NCBI RefSeq assembly: GCF_008831285.2
Contig: NC_045147.1
Location: 10,012,334-10,076,333 of the forward strand
DNA: 64,000 bases
Reading direction: 5' to 3'
DNA from: Nymphaea colorata
Taxonomy: Eukaryota; Streptophyta; Magnoliopsida; Nymphaeales; Nymphaeaceae
The position numbers were made by a program, and so were the translations under genes. Each line of letters begins with the position of its first letter. The stretch's first letter is position 1. The notes under the pieces were generated by a model. The model ran no database searches. It saw only the letters and a list, made by a program, of their open reading frames with translations, and had not been told where the DNA came from. This document shows, one piece after another, positions 34,606-45,847 of this stretch.

Positions 34606-34908
34606 TATTAAATGGTAGAAACAAGAAAGGAGTGAAGAGGAAGAAGAGAGGGAGAAAGTGAAGACGAATGAATTCTCCATTCCAAAAACTATATTGAAGC
34701 CTTACCAATCGTAAGGTATTTATACAACATTCAGTGCTCATCTTCCCTATTTACTCGAATATACAACAAGATGATAAGGTAGGAAATCACCAACGGGATA
34801 AGGCAAGATCACGTCTCAATCTGGCTCAATCCTTTCCTGAAATCACGACGTTGCTGATTTCTGATCTTCTTCCTGAAATCACGATGCTGATTTGTGTAAC
34901 GTCTAACA
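34606..34908 (-). repeat. 5' LTR of the Copia element
   Basis: A 303-bp partner of the LTR at 30167-30469, with five substitutions between them. It is flanked on the outside by CATTT (34909-34913). Confidence 0.9.
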
Positions 34909-34913
34909 CATTT

Positions 34914-36233
34914 TTCTAATTTAATTGTAGGATTTTTTTCTTTTCTACAAAATTGATGAATTTCTCCCAAGATTTTTAACTTTGCCGAAAACTACCCAAT
35001 AAAAACCTCGTTATTTAAAACCCGTCAATGGACTTTGTATTATGATTTGAGGAAGGTGAAATGGATTGGATCTGAGATTCTGAAGGCTGTGTTGGTGGGT
35101 ATGCCAGAATTAAGTGCACCTATGGTAGGAACCGGATATTCGTGGAGTTTAGCTGGATTGAGCATACGGGGATTTGACAAATCAAATACACCTTCGTGCA
35201 CATTAATAAACCTAATGTTGTGGGCAGGAGCTGAGCCAGAAATTTGTTTTTATGAGACACTAAATATATAATTAACAAATTTTTAATTGGCCATAAGTAA
35301 TAGGTTAGTGACCCCCGTCTCATGGGGCCGCCTGATGCACCCATGTCTACTCAAATTCCAACACTTAATTAAGGTTTAAAAGAGTGAGCTCGTGTGCCCC
35401 GGAGATCCACGTATTTCTGCCTCTCTGGTTGCATGCATGATAACAACGGCGCCAAAGACATCATCGACTCTAGTAGCATGGGAGCTTGCCATATAGGAGT
35501 AGGCGCTAATGGAAAGGTTTTCTAGCAAAGGTTTTGTTGGTAGTTAACTTGTGATATTGGCAGAAGCTAAGACCTATAGAGGCCTCTGTTTGGACAGCCC
35601 ATATTATCAGCAACATTAAAAAAAAAAAATGATCTCATTCGAAAAGTTTAGAACCATTATCTGATTAAATGTTCAAACTTCTGCATTTCTTATGTATAAA
35701 ATTTTTATGACTCCAGTCTCAACATAAGCGCTAAGCAAGTTTAATATCCTGAAAGCCTTTTCTCAATGTACAGCAATTAAACAACCGCAAAATTTTGATG
35801 CTGTTTCAGATTGTTTATATCACGTTGAATTTGATAAAGATGGATCTGCGATTTAGATCGAAGAACGACTATGAAATGTGCCCACAATGGAAGCAAGATA
35901 CTTCTGAGTTTGAAACCCATGAAAAGATCATGAGATTGCAATCTATGCAAACATCCAGACCGGTGGTTTTGGTGGAATTATATTATTTTTGGCGTTCCAC
36001 GAAAATTTATCGGGTATCAAGTAGATCGATATAGCCGAATTATCTGTTAAAAAGGTGAAAAAAGATATGGATTAATTAGTTTCAATATTCTTGCGCGAAC
36101 TCTATTCTGTTATTATGTATCCTTAGTTGTTTGTATAGAAGAATTATTATGGACCATGGTTGAACAATTTGGTGTGAGATAGAAGAAGAGAACAAGGTTT
36201 CAACTTTTCAAGGCCTAACCCTACTCTGATATG
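34914..36233. other. AT-rich spacer
   Basis: No gene is supported in this 1.3 kb. The short open frames overlap on both strands and resemble nothing known. Confidence 0.5.
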
Positions 36234-36415
36234 ATTAGGGGTGAACACGAGCAGAGTCTAGCCCGAGTTTGGTCGGCTCGAACTCGGCTCACCTTCAATA
36301 TTGCACAACTCGAGATCGGCTCAAGCTCGAATCTAATTACATAATGTTAACTCGAGCTCGGCTCAATCAAGCGTGTCAGAGCTCGAACTCGAGCTCGTTT
36401 AACTCGTTTAAAGCC
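36234..36415. mobile_element. Possible MITE rich in GAGCTCGG words
   Basis: The stretch starts 'ttaggggtgaacacgagc' and is filled with CTCGAGCTCGGCTC-like words on both strands. This pattern is common in plant dispersed repeats. No terminal repeat pair or target duplication was fixed, so the extent is approximate. Confidence 0.35.
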
Positions 36416-36437
36416 TGTCGTTTACTGGTGTGTTGCA

Positions 36438-36604
36438 GTATGGCTGTGGCAAACGATGGCAGTGAGGGTGCTGCAGCTATGGAAGAGATGATAGCAGAGG
36501 ATCTGCAGAAAAAAAGGCAACATATGAGATATTTGGATTTTAAGTTTTGGGATTTCAAAGAACCCTATTTGGATTTTAAGTTTTGGGTTTTCAAAGAACC
36601 TTAG
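36438..36604 (+). pseudogene. Possible captured exon fragment with 36-bp tandem duplication
   Basis: After a splice-acceptor-like 'gtgttgcag' there is a frame with balanced composition ('MAVANDGSEGAAAMEEM' and 'IAEDLQKKRQ'). It ends in two copies of a 36-base unit coding 'YLDFKFW(D/V)FKEP', then a stop. I recognise no family. It could be a gene fragment carried by a transposon, or chance. Confidence 0.25.
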
Positions 36605-36639
36605 CTTATGTTCACGGTTTCAGATGAGGGTTTGATAAA

Positions 36640-36750
36640 CCTGAAAGCCCTCGCTCCAGCACCAGCCTTTGCTGTCTGAAAGTCCTTGTTGAGTGAGGGT
36701 TTCAGATTGATCTGAAACCCCCTCGCTCCAGCACCACCCTTGCTGCGAGC
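36640..36750 (+). repeat. Direct repeat with 'CCCTCGCTCCAGCACC' core
   Basis: 'ccctcgctccagcaccagcc' at about 36648 recurs as 'ccctcgctccagcaccaccc' at about 36720, each followed by 'ttgctg', and a weaker match lies near 36770. The units are about 73 bases apart. Confidence 0.5.
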
Positions 36751-37597
36751 GAAGGTGTTTTGAAAAAAGAAACCCTTGCTCCAGCTAGAGGGCTTCAGAT
36801 TCTGAAGCTCCAACGAACAGAGGGTTTGTGTTTTGAAAGTTGAAACCCACGCATGTTAGAGCAAGGGATTTAAGAAACACGACCCGCAACTTAGAGCTAG
36901 AGAGAGGGAGAGAAAGAGAGAGGCATACCTTGACACGCTTTGCAGAGAAGGGGCAATGGTGGTGTCGGACATTTGTATGAAGCATTGAAGACCCTTTTCA
37001 CTATGATGAATGAAAACCCAAGGGAAGAGTGAAAATGAAAACGATAAATACCTGTTTTTCTTATTGTTTTACTTTGCAAAGGCGCATATTCATATGAGAG
37101 TGCGCACCATATCATACATGATTGGATGATAAATACAAAAATGATAGTCATACATTTCGTTACAAAAGGATGTTTTCCATCACAACTTGTTCTGAGAACA
37201 TGTGAAAGAATAATTTTTCAGAGCTTGTTTTCGAACTCAAGTCTGATTTATCAATTGATAAAAAAACAAGGCTAATTGGTTCCTGATTTGTAAATAATGG
37301 GCCAGATGACATGTTAAATTGGACATTTCCTTCTATAGTATATTACTGCTATATATTTCACCGGTATAAAAAATCACCGGTATAGGCATGTTTTTTTTGT
37401 AGTGACATATGCCAGGACAGATCAAAAGGACCATATATATGCGTACAATCTGCATCTCAACCCATGCAAACTCAAAGAGAAATCATAGGATCTAGACAAA
37501 GAGGAGTTTCGAATTGATGAGTGCTTTGAGGTTGCAAATTAAAATATTGCTTGCTCACTTTAAACTTTTTTTTTTCTGATGGCCAAGTTGGGGTAGG

Positions 37598-37935
37598 GGG
37601 TGTCACTATATCTAATTTGAATAAGATATCCAAAAGAACTATTTCCAAAAATTCAGATATGGGAAAAGAAAAATATTTGATTGAGAAATTAGATCAGATT
37701 TATATTCAAATATACATAAATATCTGATCAGATCTCGATAGGATTTAATTTTAAATTAATATCTTGTATCCAACACCATTACATTTTAAAAATTGGCCAG
37801 ATTGGTTCAAAATCTGAATTCAGATTCAGATGTGACTGTAAAAATTGGATTAGGAATGTAAATTTGGATCTTAGATTTGGATTCAGACATGACATTTTTT
37901 GTTCGTATTTGAATCCGAATACGTGACCACTCAAA
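37598..37935. mobile_element. Truncated family-2 MITE
   Basis: The left part 'TAGGGGGTGTCACTATATCT' and the GGATTC/GAATCC-rich interior match the elements at 15733 and 20015. The right end fades out without a terminal repeat. Confidence 0.5.
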
Positions 37936-38425
37936 TTTTTAAAAATTCAAAAATTTGTATGTAAATTTTAAAAAATCTAGTTCAACCTATTTAACAAATT
38001 TGGAAAATTTTATTTCAGCCCATTGTTAAAATTTTGAAACTATAGTTTGGCCTTTGGAATGAAAATTTTATGGCTATGCCCCGTATGCAAGCATAGTATG
38101 TTGAATCCTTAAGTCCATTCCCGGACCTAGCTATCCAAGTGGGGCAATCTCATGTTGCCTGCGGTCTATAGCTGATATTGTCCTAGGGCAATTCTTGTAA
38201 TCAAACTTATAAGACAACAAAGAGTGTAGAATTAAGAAAGCTTCAAAAGGCATGGAAAGTAGATAGCTAGATTACTGACAAATATTGTAGCAAAAACTAC
38301 ATATCCAAGATATGACCACTGGCAACTTTCGCAACCTTTTCACTCAAGAAAGGCAACCAAGTGATTTGTTAGGACAATGTTGTTCGGCCATGTCTACAAC
38401 AGTATCTTTTGTGGTGTCTGCGTTC

Positions 38426-38440
38426 CTCTCTCTCTCTCTT

Positions 38441-38486
<46 letters not shown>
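38426..38486. repeat. Compound (CT)n(GT)n(GA)n microsatellite
   Basis: CT, GT and GA dinucleotide runs lie back to back and generate a spurious frame. Confidence 0.95.
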
Positions 38487-38489
<3 letters not shown>

Positions 38490-38935
38490 TGGTAAATACT
38501 AGACTACTTGAATAAAAGAACACTATTCAAAATTAAATATCAAAGTTTTTTTTTCTCAATCTAATCCTATAGATGTGATCATAAGAGTGATTTGATGAGA
38601 AACATGCATTAAGTTTGTCATGTTTTTTACTTTAATAATGGGTTTTCAATAATAGGAAAATGAACGGCTCATTTTGGTATATATAACATCAAAATTTTGG
38701 TAGTAGAACAATCGAACTGTATACAAAAATAACTTGATTTAAACATCATTTATGTTAAACATGTGTTTATAAACACATTAAGACGCTGTCCCCAGAGTTG
38801 GCCATATGGTCTTTCCTTTTTTATCGTAACGCGCTGTAAGGAACTGATGGAAAAGAAATGAAAAGAAAGGGAAGGAAATGGAAAGAGGAGAGCAAGGAGA
38901 TGAAAATAATAAGAACGAAAGCGATTAATGTAAAA

Positions 38936-39563
<628 letters not shown>

Positions 39564-40400
39564 TGTAAGCATGTTTTAAAAAATTTAACTGCACAAACCT
39601 ACTAAAAAAAATACTTAAGAGTGGCAAAAAAATTGTACCAAAATTTTAAGACTAAATCAGATTATATGAAGTGAAGAAACCAAAGTGTTAATTAAGGCTC
39701 TTCTTAAATCTGAGTTTTTCTTTTACTCGTATAAATTTGAGACCCGTTCTTAATGCCTAAACAGCCTCTTTATTAATCCTAATCCTAGATAAACATGGAA
39801 GGCAGAATAGAGTGGGTTAAAGAGAAACCGGATACCAAAATATAAAATGTCAAATCAATTGAGAAGAAGGAGATACTTTCAAGAGGTTGAAACTAACTCA
39901 TTTTCCTTTTACCTTAGAGTTCTAAGCTGCTTTTGAACTTAGTCTAGCCGATTGCTAAAATAAAAAAAAATTAAAATGCATTAAAGTCACGCAAAATGTC
40001 GGCTTTCCCAAGAAGCTTTACATGTTTGCAAGCAAACATGATTCCAATGACCGAAAAACCTTTATTGATGCTTTACTGCTAAATTTGGCTTGGCTTGACT
40101 GCCTTTACACGTGTATATTGTTGAAGTTTCACGCTTTTGTACATACAGAATATGACTACTTGAAGCATGAGCATATGCCAGATTGAACATAGCATGTTGA
40201 ATGCATAATTGAACCATTAATATGACTTAAGATCAACAAGTGGGGACTTTGAATTTCATATATGTTTATGCAGCACGTACTTTACCATTATCCATTTCAT
40301 GCACAAGTTAGCCGTTAAAGGCCTCCATTATTGAGCTATACATATAATTATTTGACACCTGGAATATATTATCGACCATTTGTTCTCGAAGGGACTCTTA

Positions 40401-40406
<6 letters not shown>

Positions 40407-40455
<49 letters not shown>
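40407..40455. repeat. (TA)n microsatellite
   Basis: A pure TA dinucleotide run of about 49 bases. Two more runs follow within 400 bases. Confidence 0.95.
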
Positions 40456-40459
<4 letters not shown>

Positions 40460-40666
40460 TGGCAGCTATCTAATTGATGCTGTTTAATCCAACATTATGA
40501 ACAATAAAGTGAAAAATAAGGAGAAAAAGGTAATGAGTATTTTTGTCATTTACATCTTTTTTTTATTGTTTTTTTCTTAATCATCCGTCAGCTTTAAATG
40601 TCATTATGTTGGATCAAATGGTCCTGATCAAATGGATAGGTGATTTTGAAAAGCTAGTGCCTTATA

Positions 40667-40669
<3 letters not shown>

Positions 40670-40731
<62 letters not shown>
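40670..40731. repeat. (AT)n microsatellite
   Basis: A pure AT dinucleotide run of about 61 bases in AT-rich spacer. Confidence 0.95.
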
Positions 40732-40735
<4 letters not shown>

Positions 40736-40816
40736 TTGGTGACCGAGCCATATGAAAACTTGCCTACACCAGTCTCTTAAAAAAAATTTATTTTTAAATT
40801 ACCATATTTAAACATT

Positions 40817-40822
<6 letters not shown>

Positions 40823-40850
<28 letters not shown>
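40823..40850. repeat. (TA)n microsatellite
   Basis: A pure TA dinucleotide run of about 28 bases. Confidence 0.9.
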
Positions 40851-41109
40851 TACATACAACCTACCATATATAAGTATTTTTAAACAAGTGCCCTTCTAAT
40901 CGGACTCCACCAGTGATGTTGGGCAATATCATATGTGCAGTGAAGGTTGACCTTTCTATATCCATTTGCTTTTTAAAACTGAACCGTGCATTTATATCAC
41001 ATTGGGTTTTGCTTAATTAGTGAAGATCAGCTGTTTAACTCTACGATCAAGGTCTTTTTGATGAGCCAAGAATGAAATTTTTGTGTACTCCTAAAACTAT
41101 ATGATGCAG

Positions 41110-41504
41110 GACCGTCTCAATTTGGGGTTTTATTTATTATTTTGTTTTATTTGGTTCCCGTTCTAGGATTTTAGGTTTTTATTCCTTATTACTTATGGAT
41201 CCAGATCCAGGGAACCGTGTGAATTCTATATAAAAATGTCAAGAGGCTCATCTGTGATTAGATTTAGAGTTTCCTCTAATCCATGATCAAACGTCGAACT
41301 TAAACGAAAGAGAATGCAGAATAACTATTAGGCATTTTCATTAACTCAAATGCTAATCACAAATTAGGCTCTAAACATCTTTATATAGCCTCCATACGGA
41401 TCTCTGGATCTGGATCTAAATGTAATAATAAATAAAAACCTAAAATACTAGAACGGGAACCAAATAAAACAAAATAATAAATAAAACCTCAAATTGAGAC
41501 GGTC
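41110..41504. repeat. Long inverted repeat (hairpin), arms ~163 bp, loop ~68 bp
   Basis: The left arm 41110-41272 is the inverted counterpart of the right arm 41341-41504. The outer 74 bases differ at only two positions by eye; the inner part is clearly less similar. Both arms carry a TATATAAA-like motif when read outside-in, so they may be two LTR or promoter-like fragments inserted head to head. A transcript across the region would fold into a long double-stranded stem. No coding capacity and no clear flanking duplication are seen. Confidence 0.85.
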
Positions 41505-42717
41505 TTTTATTTTATTCCATGCTTTGTTCCTGCGTCACGATATTTGTGTTCAGAAAACAGAAATTGTTCACTTATTGCAGGTTTTGATCAATTATTTGTT
41601 TCCTTTGGTACATATGTTCAGAAAAACAAAAAGTCACTAATGCATTTGTAGATTTTCGATCATTTGGGTGATCACACTGAGTCAAGGCAACTTGGATTGT
41701 AAATCCCAACTTGGGTACGATACGTGCAAAACTAGTACTAGCAAATTCATAACTATGAAGCCTTTTCTTCCTTTCCCCTTATTCATGAGGTTTAAGGGTT
41801 GCAACACGACTTGGGAGAACTTACAGTTTCTCCCTCAACTTCAACTTGAGAGTAGCGTCTGTCACCGTTTGCAATTTACGTCTCTGAAACAATCGATCAA
41901 CAAATGTGTAGGTGGCGTATTGATGTAGAGAAAGGCCAAAGAGAAGTTAAAAAAACGCGAAACATAAATCAAATGAACTCTTATTATACTGCTACTTGAT
42001 AATCGATTAACATGTCGCTGCTGCTTATCCAGGGTAAGCTTTTCTCTGCATTTCTTGTATGAAAGTGGAGTTTAAGTTTGGTAAATGTCATGTATGTATC
42101 TCGCACTCAGCTAGCACGCGCAAGATTCGTGATTGAAGTCCAATGATATTTACCCGGAAGATTATAGGTCTACGGCCAATAAAAGTAAAAAGCAGGCCAA
42201 TTTTGATCATATTTGCAAAGCAGGCCCATTTTATCCTATTCACAGTTGCTAGAATGGGGTTGAATAATTAAACAGATAGATGGAACTCTCTCTCTCTCTC
42301 CACGTTTTGCTGAAGGAAGTCATCGTCTTCATCCGCACTCTGAAAGGACTTCCACAACATTCTTCCTTCCTTATTTGCTTTCTTTCCGGATTTCAGTCAC
42401 ACTAGTTCATTACTTGCAGTAGTCTTTCTTATGCAGATCGCTTCTATCTGGTGCTCAAAATCAGTGAGCTCAGAACTTTACATGCAAAAATAACCCCTTC
42501 ACTCGATAGTACATGCCATTTTTACAAGACAAATACGTAACCAGAAATTAGAAAGATAAAAGGATTAACAAGGGGCAAAAAAACAACCCAGCACCTTCAA
42601 ACGGAAACAAAGAGTATCCTCTAAATTTAAAACAAAAAGAAAAAAAAAAATCAGCTTTGTCAATTTCTCTACACCCCCACCTTGATCTACACAGACGCAT
42701 ACATGGCTTAATAACAA
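41505..42717. other. Spacer and probable 3' flank of the minus-strand gene
   Basis: No gene is supported. The right part should contain the 3' UTR of the gene at 42718-43317. A short CT run lies near 42286-42301. Confidence 0.5.
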
Positions 42718-43317
42718 TCATACTTCTCGGTTCTCCTCCTGATGCGGCTCTCCCTCCTCTTCTCTCCCTTCCTCTTCTTCTTCCTCTTCTTCAATCCCCT
42801 TCTTTTCCTGTATATACCAACGATACGATGACTGGTCGCCGTCCTCTCTCCATCCCCATATCTTCCTTTCCTCTCTGGCATCGATGTCTGGCTGATTTTT
42901 CTTGGGTGTAACAGTCGCAGAGGCTCTCTTCAAACCCAAGATCCGCTTCCATCTTCTGCTTCCCTTCGGTGGTCTGGGCGATGGCTCTTCATCAACAACA
43001 CACAGCTCATCTTTGAGAGTCGACATCTTCTTGCCAGGGGCAGAAGAAGGAGAGATCCTGCTTCCCTCATCCTTGAAGGGAAGCATCCTCCCCTGGAAGA
43101 AAAGCTGGTCTGCCGTCAACATGGTGTTGTTGCTGACGGAGAACTCAAAGTCTGCGTCCTCCGGCGAGGCAGAGGCCCCCACGGCGCGCTTGGTGATGCA
43201 CCCGCCACCACCCAAGTGCTCTGCCTCCACGAAATCACTGGAGAAGGATATTCTTGGGCTCAAGGGTGCACCGAATGCCTGATGCTCTGTGTTGAACATA
43301 TCCAAGCTGCACGCCAT
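42718..43317 (-). CDS. Uncharacterised plant protein with ADQLFFQGRMLP motif (MAKR-like), 199 aa
   Basis: A single-exon gene for a soluble protein with no membrane helix or signal peptide. Visible parts are 'LSPRISFSSDFVE' (19-31), 'DADFEFSVSNNTMLTADQLF' (54-73) running into 'FQGRMLPFK' (74-82), an acidic stretch near 103-112, the basic segment 'RPPKGSRRWKRILGLKRA' (115-132) and a Glu-rich tail (176-196). The FEFSV and ADQLFFQGRMLPF pair matches the motif order of BKI1/MAKR proteins, including the gene at 17567-18373, but the receptor-binding C-terminal signature is absent. From memory it resembles small Arabidopsis proteins annotated as membrane-associated kinase regulator-like (for example At5g66800). 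A role near receptor kinases is inference. The Met at 43317 begins the longest frame and lies just downstream of a GA-rich leader and TATA box. Confidence 0.8.
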   Translation of the reverse strand: MACSLDMFNTEHQAFGAPLSPRISFSSDFVEAEHLGGGGCITKRAVGASASPEDADFEFSVSNNTMLTADQLFFQGRMLPFKDEGSRISPSSAPGKKMSTLKDELCVVDEEPSPRPPKGSRRWKRILGLKRASATVTPKKNQPDIDAREERKIWGWREDGDQSSYRWYIQEKKGIEEEEEEEEGREEEGEPHQEENREV

Positions 43318-43335
43318 TAAAGCTCTCTATCTTTC

Positions 43336-43363
43336 TTTCTCTCTCTCTCTCTCTCTCTCTCTG
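43336..43363 (-). repeat. (GA)n tract in the 5' leader of the MAKR-like gene
   Basis: On the transcribed (minus) strand this is a GAGAGA run between the candidate TATA box and the ATG. GA/CT-rich leaders are common in plant genes. Confidence 0.8.
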
Positions 43364-43401
43364 AACTAAGCTTGTGGGGGAGCCAGGGGTGAACCCACAT
43401 G

Positions 43402-43409
43402 TATTTATA
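43402..43409 (-). promoter_or_regulatory. Candidate TATA box of the MAKR-like gene
   Basis: The minus strand reads TATAAATA in the context CATGTATAAATACATG, about 85 bases upstream of the ATG. Transcription would start near 43372. Confidence 0.55.
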
Positions 43410-44874
43410 CATGCACATGAATGTTTAGTAAGGTCATGGCATGTGTAGGCATGTACTGTTTGACCATGCATAATAAAGTATTTATTCATGCCACCCCCTA
43501 CATCAGCAGATAACATTAATTTGTCATTGATTTTGTCAATAGTACAGCTATGGGGGAGACGTACAGCTATGCAAATATGCAGGCTTACTCATGGGCACCT
43601 TTGTCCTTTTCATAAAGCTGCAGGCTTCCTCTGCAGAGAGTGAGTTTAGAATCTTTAGAGTTAATTAAGCTTGCCTTATGTAAACAGATCATGGAAATGT
43701 GGAGTCACTGTCATTCTACAGTGTTTGAACTGTTGATATTCATGGGATATTGAACTGTTGATATTCATGGATATCCCTCTGCAAATGAGAGATGACATAA
43801 GAGATCAAATCGTATGGCCTGTTCTGGTGATGTTGAGTCTGTGAACGAGATAGTTTTACCTTGAAAAGACAGAAACTACCCTCCATTATTAATTGATTTT
43901 CCCGGCCTTCTTCATAATTCATTTGGTACGATCGAACTCTTTCACCATCTACCACAAATTTTTGGTCTTTTCACTCTTTCCAACCCCAGAGACTACTCTG
44001 GTGCTTCAGGGTCTACTCTTATAATTGGGAAAAGAAAAGGCAGCCAAGCTCCATCCAATCTCTTTACTTTTTAATGGGAACAACAGAAGTAAATTAATTA
44101 AAACAAGTAGCTATCAGACTTTCCTTTCGTATACCAAATTTTACGGGAATCATTGATTACAAAGATATGAGATGATGTAAATTAAATTGTAAATGTTGGG
44201 AATCAAACTTTTAAGAGTCCGAAATGTCCTTCTAAAGAGGGGGGAGTGAGGGGGAAAGGGAGAGAAAGAGGCAAAGAAACAAGTTTTGTTAAATGAAAAC
44301 GCATGCCATTAAAGGGTGTTTTGGACTTTTTAAGTTTTTTTAGACTGTTTATAAATGGATAAAAAATCAATTTGGCTTTTATTTTTGCAACTTAATTTCT
44401 ATTATCTGATTTTTTTTCTAGCCAAGATTCTCATAAAAGTCTTTGCCATATGAATGAGAAATTGGTAGATGCTAGATACATACCAAACTATCTTGGCCTT
44501 TAGAGTAAAACAAGAGAAAAAGATGACGAGACATTTTCATGAGTTTTTTTTTTTTGTGTTTGTTTTTATCAAAACTGCCAACTAGTAAATTGTTTCCGAT
44601 CCATTTAACATCTAAATGTTTAGCATCTACCAGTTTTTTTTCTATACTGAACTTAAGCCATTAAACGCAATTAATCTACTGTGCAATCCACTGCTCATGC
44701 TACCACATGGATTAAAATAAGATTAATATGCTTGGAAGAGCCAAAGCAAGTGGAACATGGAGTACTTTAAAAGCAACAGAGAAAAGGTTTCTCAATCTAG
44801 AGACTCGTCCTTCTTTATGAGAAAATCAAAGGCACATAGACAGACACACACAGACAGATGTATGTGTGTGTGTG

Positions 44875-44876
<2 letters not shown>
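43410..44876. other. Upstream region of the MAKR-like gene
   Basis: No gene is seen in 1.5 kb. A 25-base unit ('tgaactgttgatattcatgg') is duplicated in tandem at 43726-43772. The remainder is AT-rich spacer. Confidence 0.5.

Positions 44877-44914
<38 letters not shown>
44861..44914. repeat. (GT)n(GA)n microsatellite
   Basis: A GT run (44861-44875) is followed by a GA run of about 38 bases. On the minus strand it would be a CT-rich leader downstream of the promoter-like region at 44935-45340. Confidence 0.9.
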
Positions 44915-44917
<3 letters not shown>

Positions 44918-44934
44918 AACAGTGGTTGGGAGTG

Positions 44935-45340
44935 AGTGAGAATGTGCAGACAGTGGTCTCGCAAGGGAGAAACAGGCTAGCGAAGCAGAGACGGCAGGTC
45001 GCCCAAAGTGTGATGTCATTCCTTCTGTTTTGCTGGCAGGAAGAGCAATTGGGATGATAATAATAATGGAGAAGAGGGAGCAAGCTGCCAAAGAGGCTTT
45101 CATTGCGGGCAAAAGGGAGAGCAGCGGTGGAGGGGTTTGACCGGCCTTGACCGCCTTTCTAAAATTTTGGTTCGGCTGGGCGTGAGCTGGACGGTACAGG
45201 TGCACCCCACGTGACCACCTCCCCACCTCCGTTTTATTATCCCTAATTTTGGCCCGACCATGTGCCCACATGAGTCCCTTTATGCCCTCCATGCACTCAC
45301 TTCATAGCCCCTCTTGTTTGATTTGGACCATTCGAGTCAC
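44935..45340. promoter_or_regulatory. GC-rich promoter-like segment without an evident gene
   Basis: This segment is noticeably less AT-rich than its surroundings. It has a G-box CACGTG (45208-45213, in CCCCACGTGACC) and two W-box-like TTGACC motifs (45137-45142, 45147-45152). On the minus side it is bordered by a CT-rich run typical of plant leaders. No convincing coding sequence follows on either side; a 166-codon minus-strand frame through it ends in microsatellite-encoded residues. It may drive a non-coding transcript, be a dead promoter, or be a composition island. Confidence 0.35.
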
Positions 45341-45532
45341 ACATTCTCTCTCTACCCACATCTTCTCTCTCCCTAAGTATCCTTTCATTTTTCAATGCTT
45401 CTCTCTTCGATGCCACTGGCTCTAGGTTTGCTTTGTTAGGATGCTTAATTGATTTCTAAATTGATTCCTTGAGGTAGAAGTGGGTTAAGACTAGAGATGT
45501 GATTTTGGTTCTTGCGTTCTTCGCTTTTTTAT

Positions 45533-45690
45533 GGGTTGTTTGGGAATAGTAACAATATGCTACTGTTTCATGCATTTGCCCAAGAAAATAAAACATATTC
45601 ATGAAATGTGTCTAATGAATCTAACCAATTTTTTGAATATATGCATGGGACACTGGACAGTAACATATATTTACTATTTCTAAAGGGTTT
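45533..45690. mobile_element. Possible small MITE
   Basis: The left 'GAATAGTAACAATATGCTACTGT' region is inverted, with changes, as 'acagtaacatatatttactatttc' at the right. This gives terminal inverted repeats over about 158 bp. It adjoins another element at 45686. Confidence 0.45.
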
Positions 45691-45847
45691 GTTTGGCACA
45701 TGATATAATGTGTCATTACTCCATGAAGCTGCCTCAAAAGTTGAAGCAGATTTATACAACACATTTTAAGGTGTCAATGAATTTGCTCTAATTTTTTTTT
45801 GTTATATTCATGGAACAATTACATGCCATTTACCAAATGGACCTTTA
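45686..45847. mobile_element. Possible small MITE, adjacent copy
   Basis: The left end AAAGGGTTTGTTTGGCACAT and the reverse-complemented right end AAAGGTCCATTTGGTAAAT are similar, and both continue into ATTACTCCATGAA / ATTGTTCCATGAA. It resembles the elements at 46753 and 51466. Confidence 0.5.

Larger units (their letters stand above)
30167..34908 (-). mobile_element. Young but defective Ty1/Copia LTR retrotransposon
   Basis: A complete-looking 4742-bp element on the minus strand: 5' LTR 34606-34908, primer binding site 34593-34605, gag-protease-integrase 34037 to about 31908, RT-RNase H from about 31906 leftward, polypurine tract 30470-30480, and 3' LTR 30167-30469. The LTRs are 303 bp each and differ at five positions (about 1.7%), which suggests recent insertion. 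The coding region is not functional as it stands. There is a stop at codon 6 of gag, a junction where integrase runs directly into RT with the intervening segment missing, and a frame change before the normal 3' terminus. It could only move using proteins supplied by another copy. Confidence 0.95.

Noticed and set aside
42657-43282. Plus-strand frames opposite the MAKR-like gene
   Set aside because: They are antisense shadows; the conserved LFFQG motif, TATA box and leader all support the minus-strand gene.
44792-45292. 166-codon minus-strand frame with a hydrophobic middle
   Set aside because: It has no family resemblance, overlaps a different frame of similar quality and ends in CT/GT microsatellite-coded residues.
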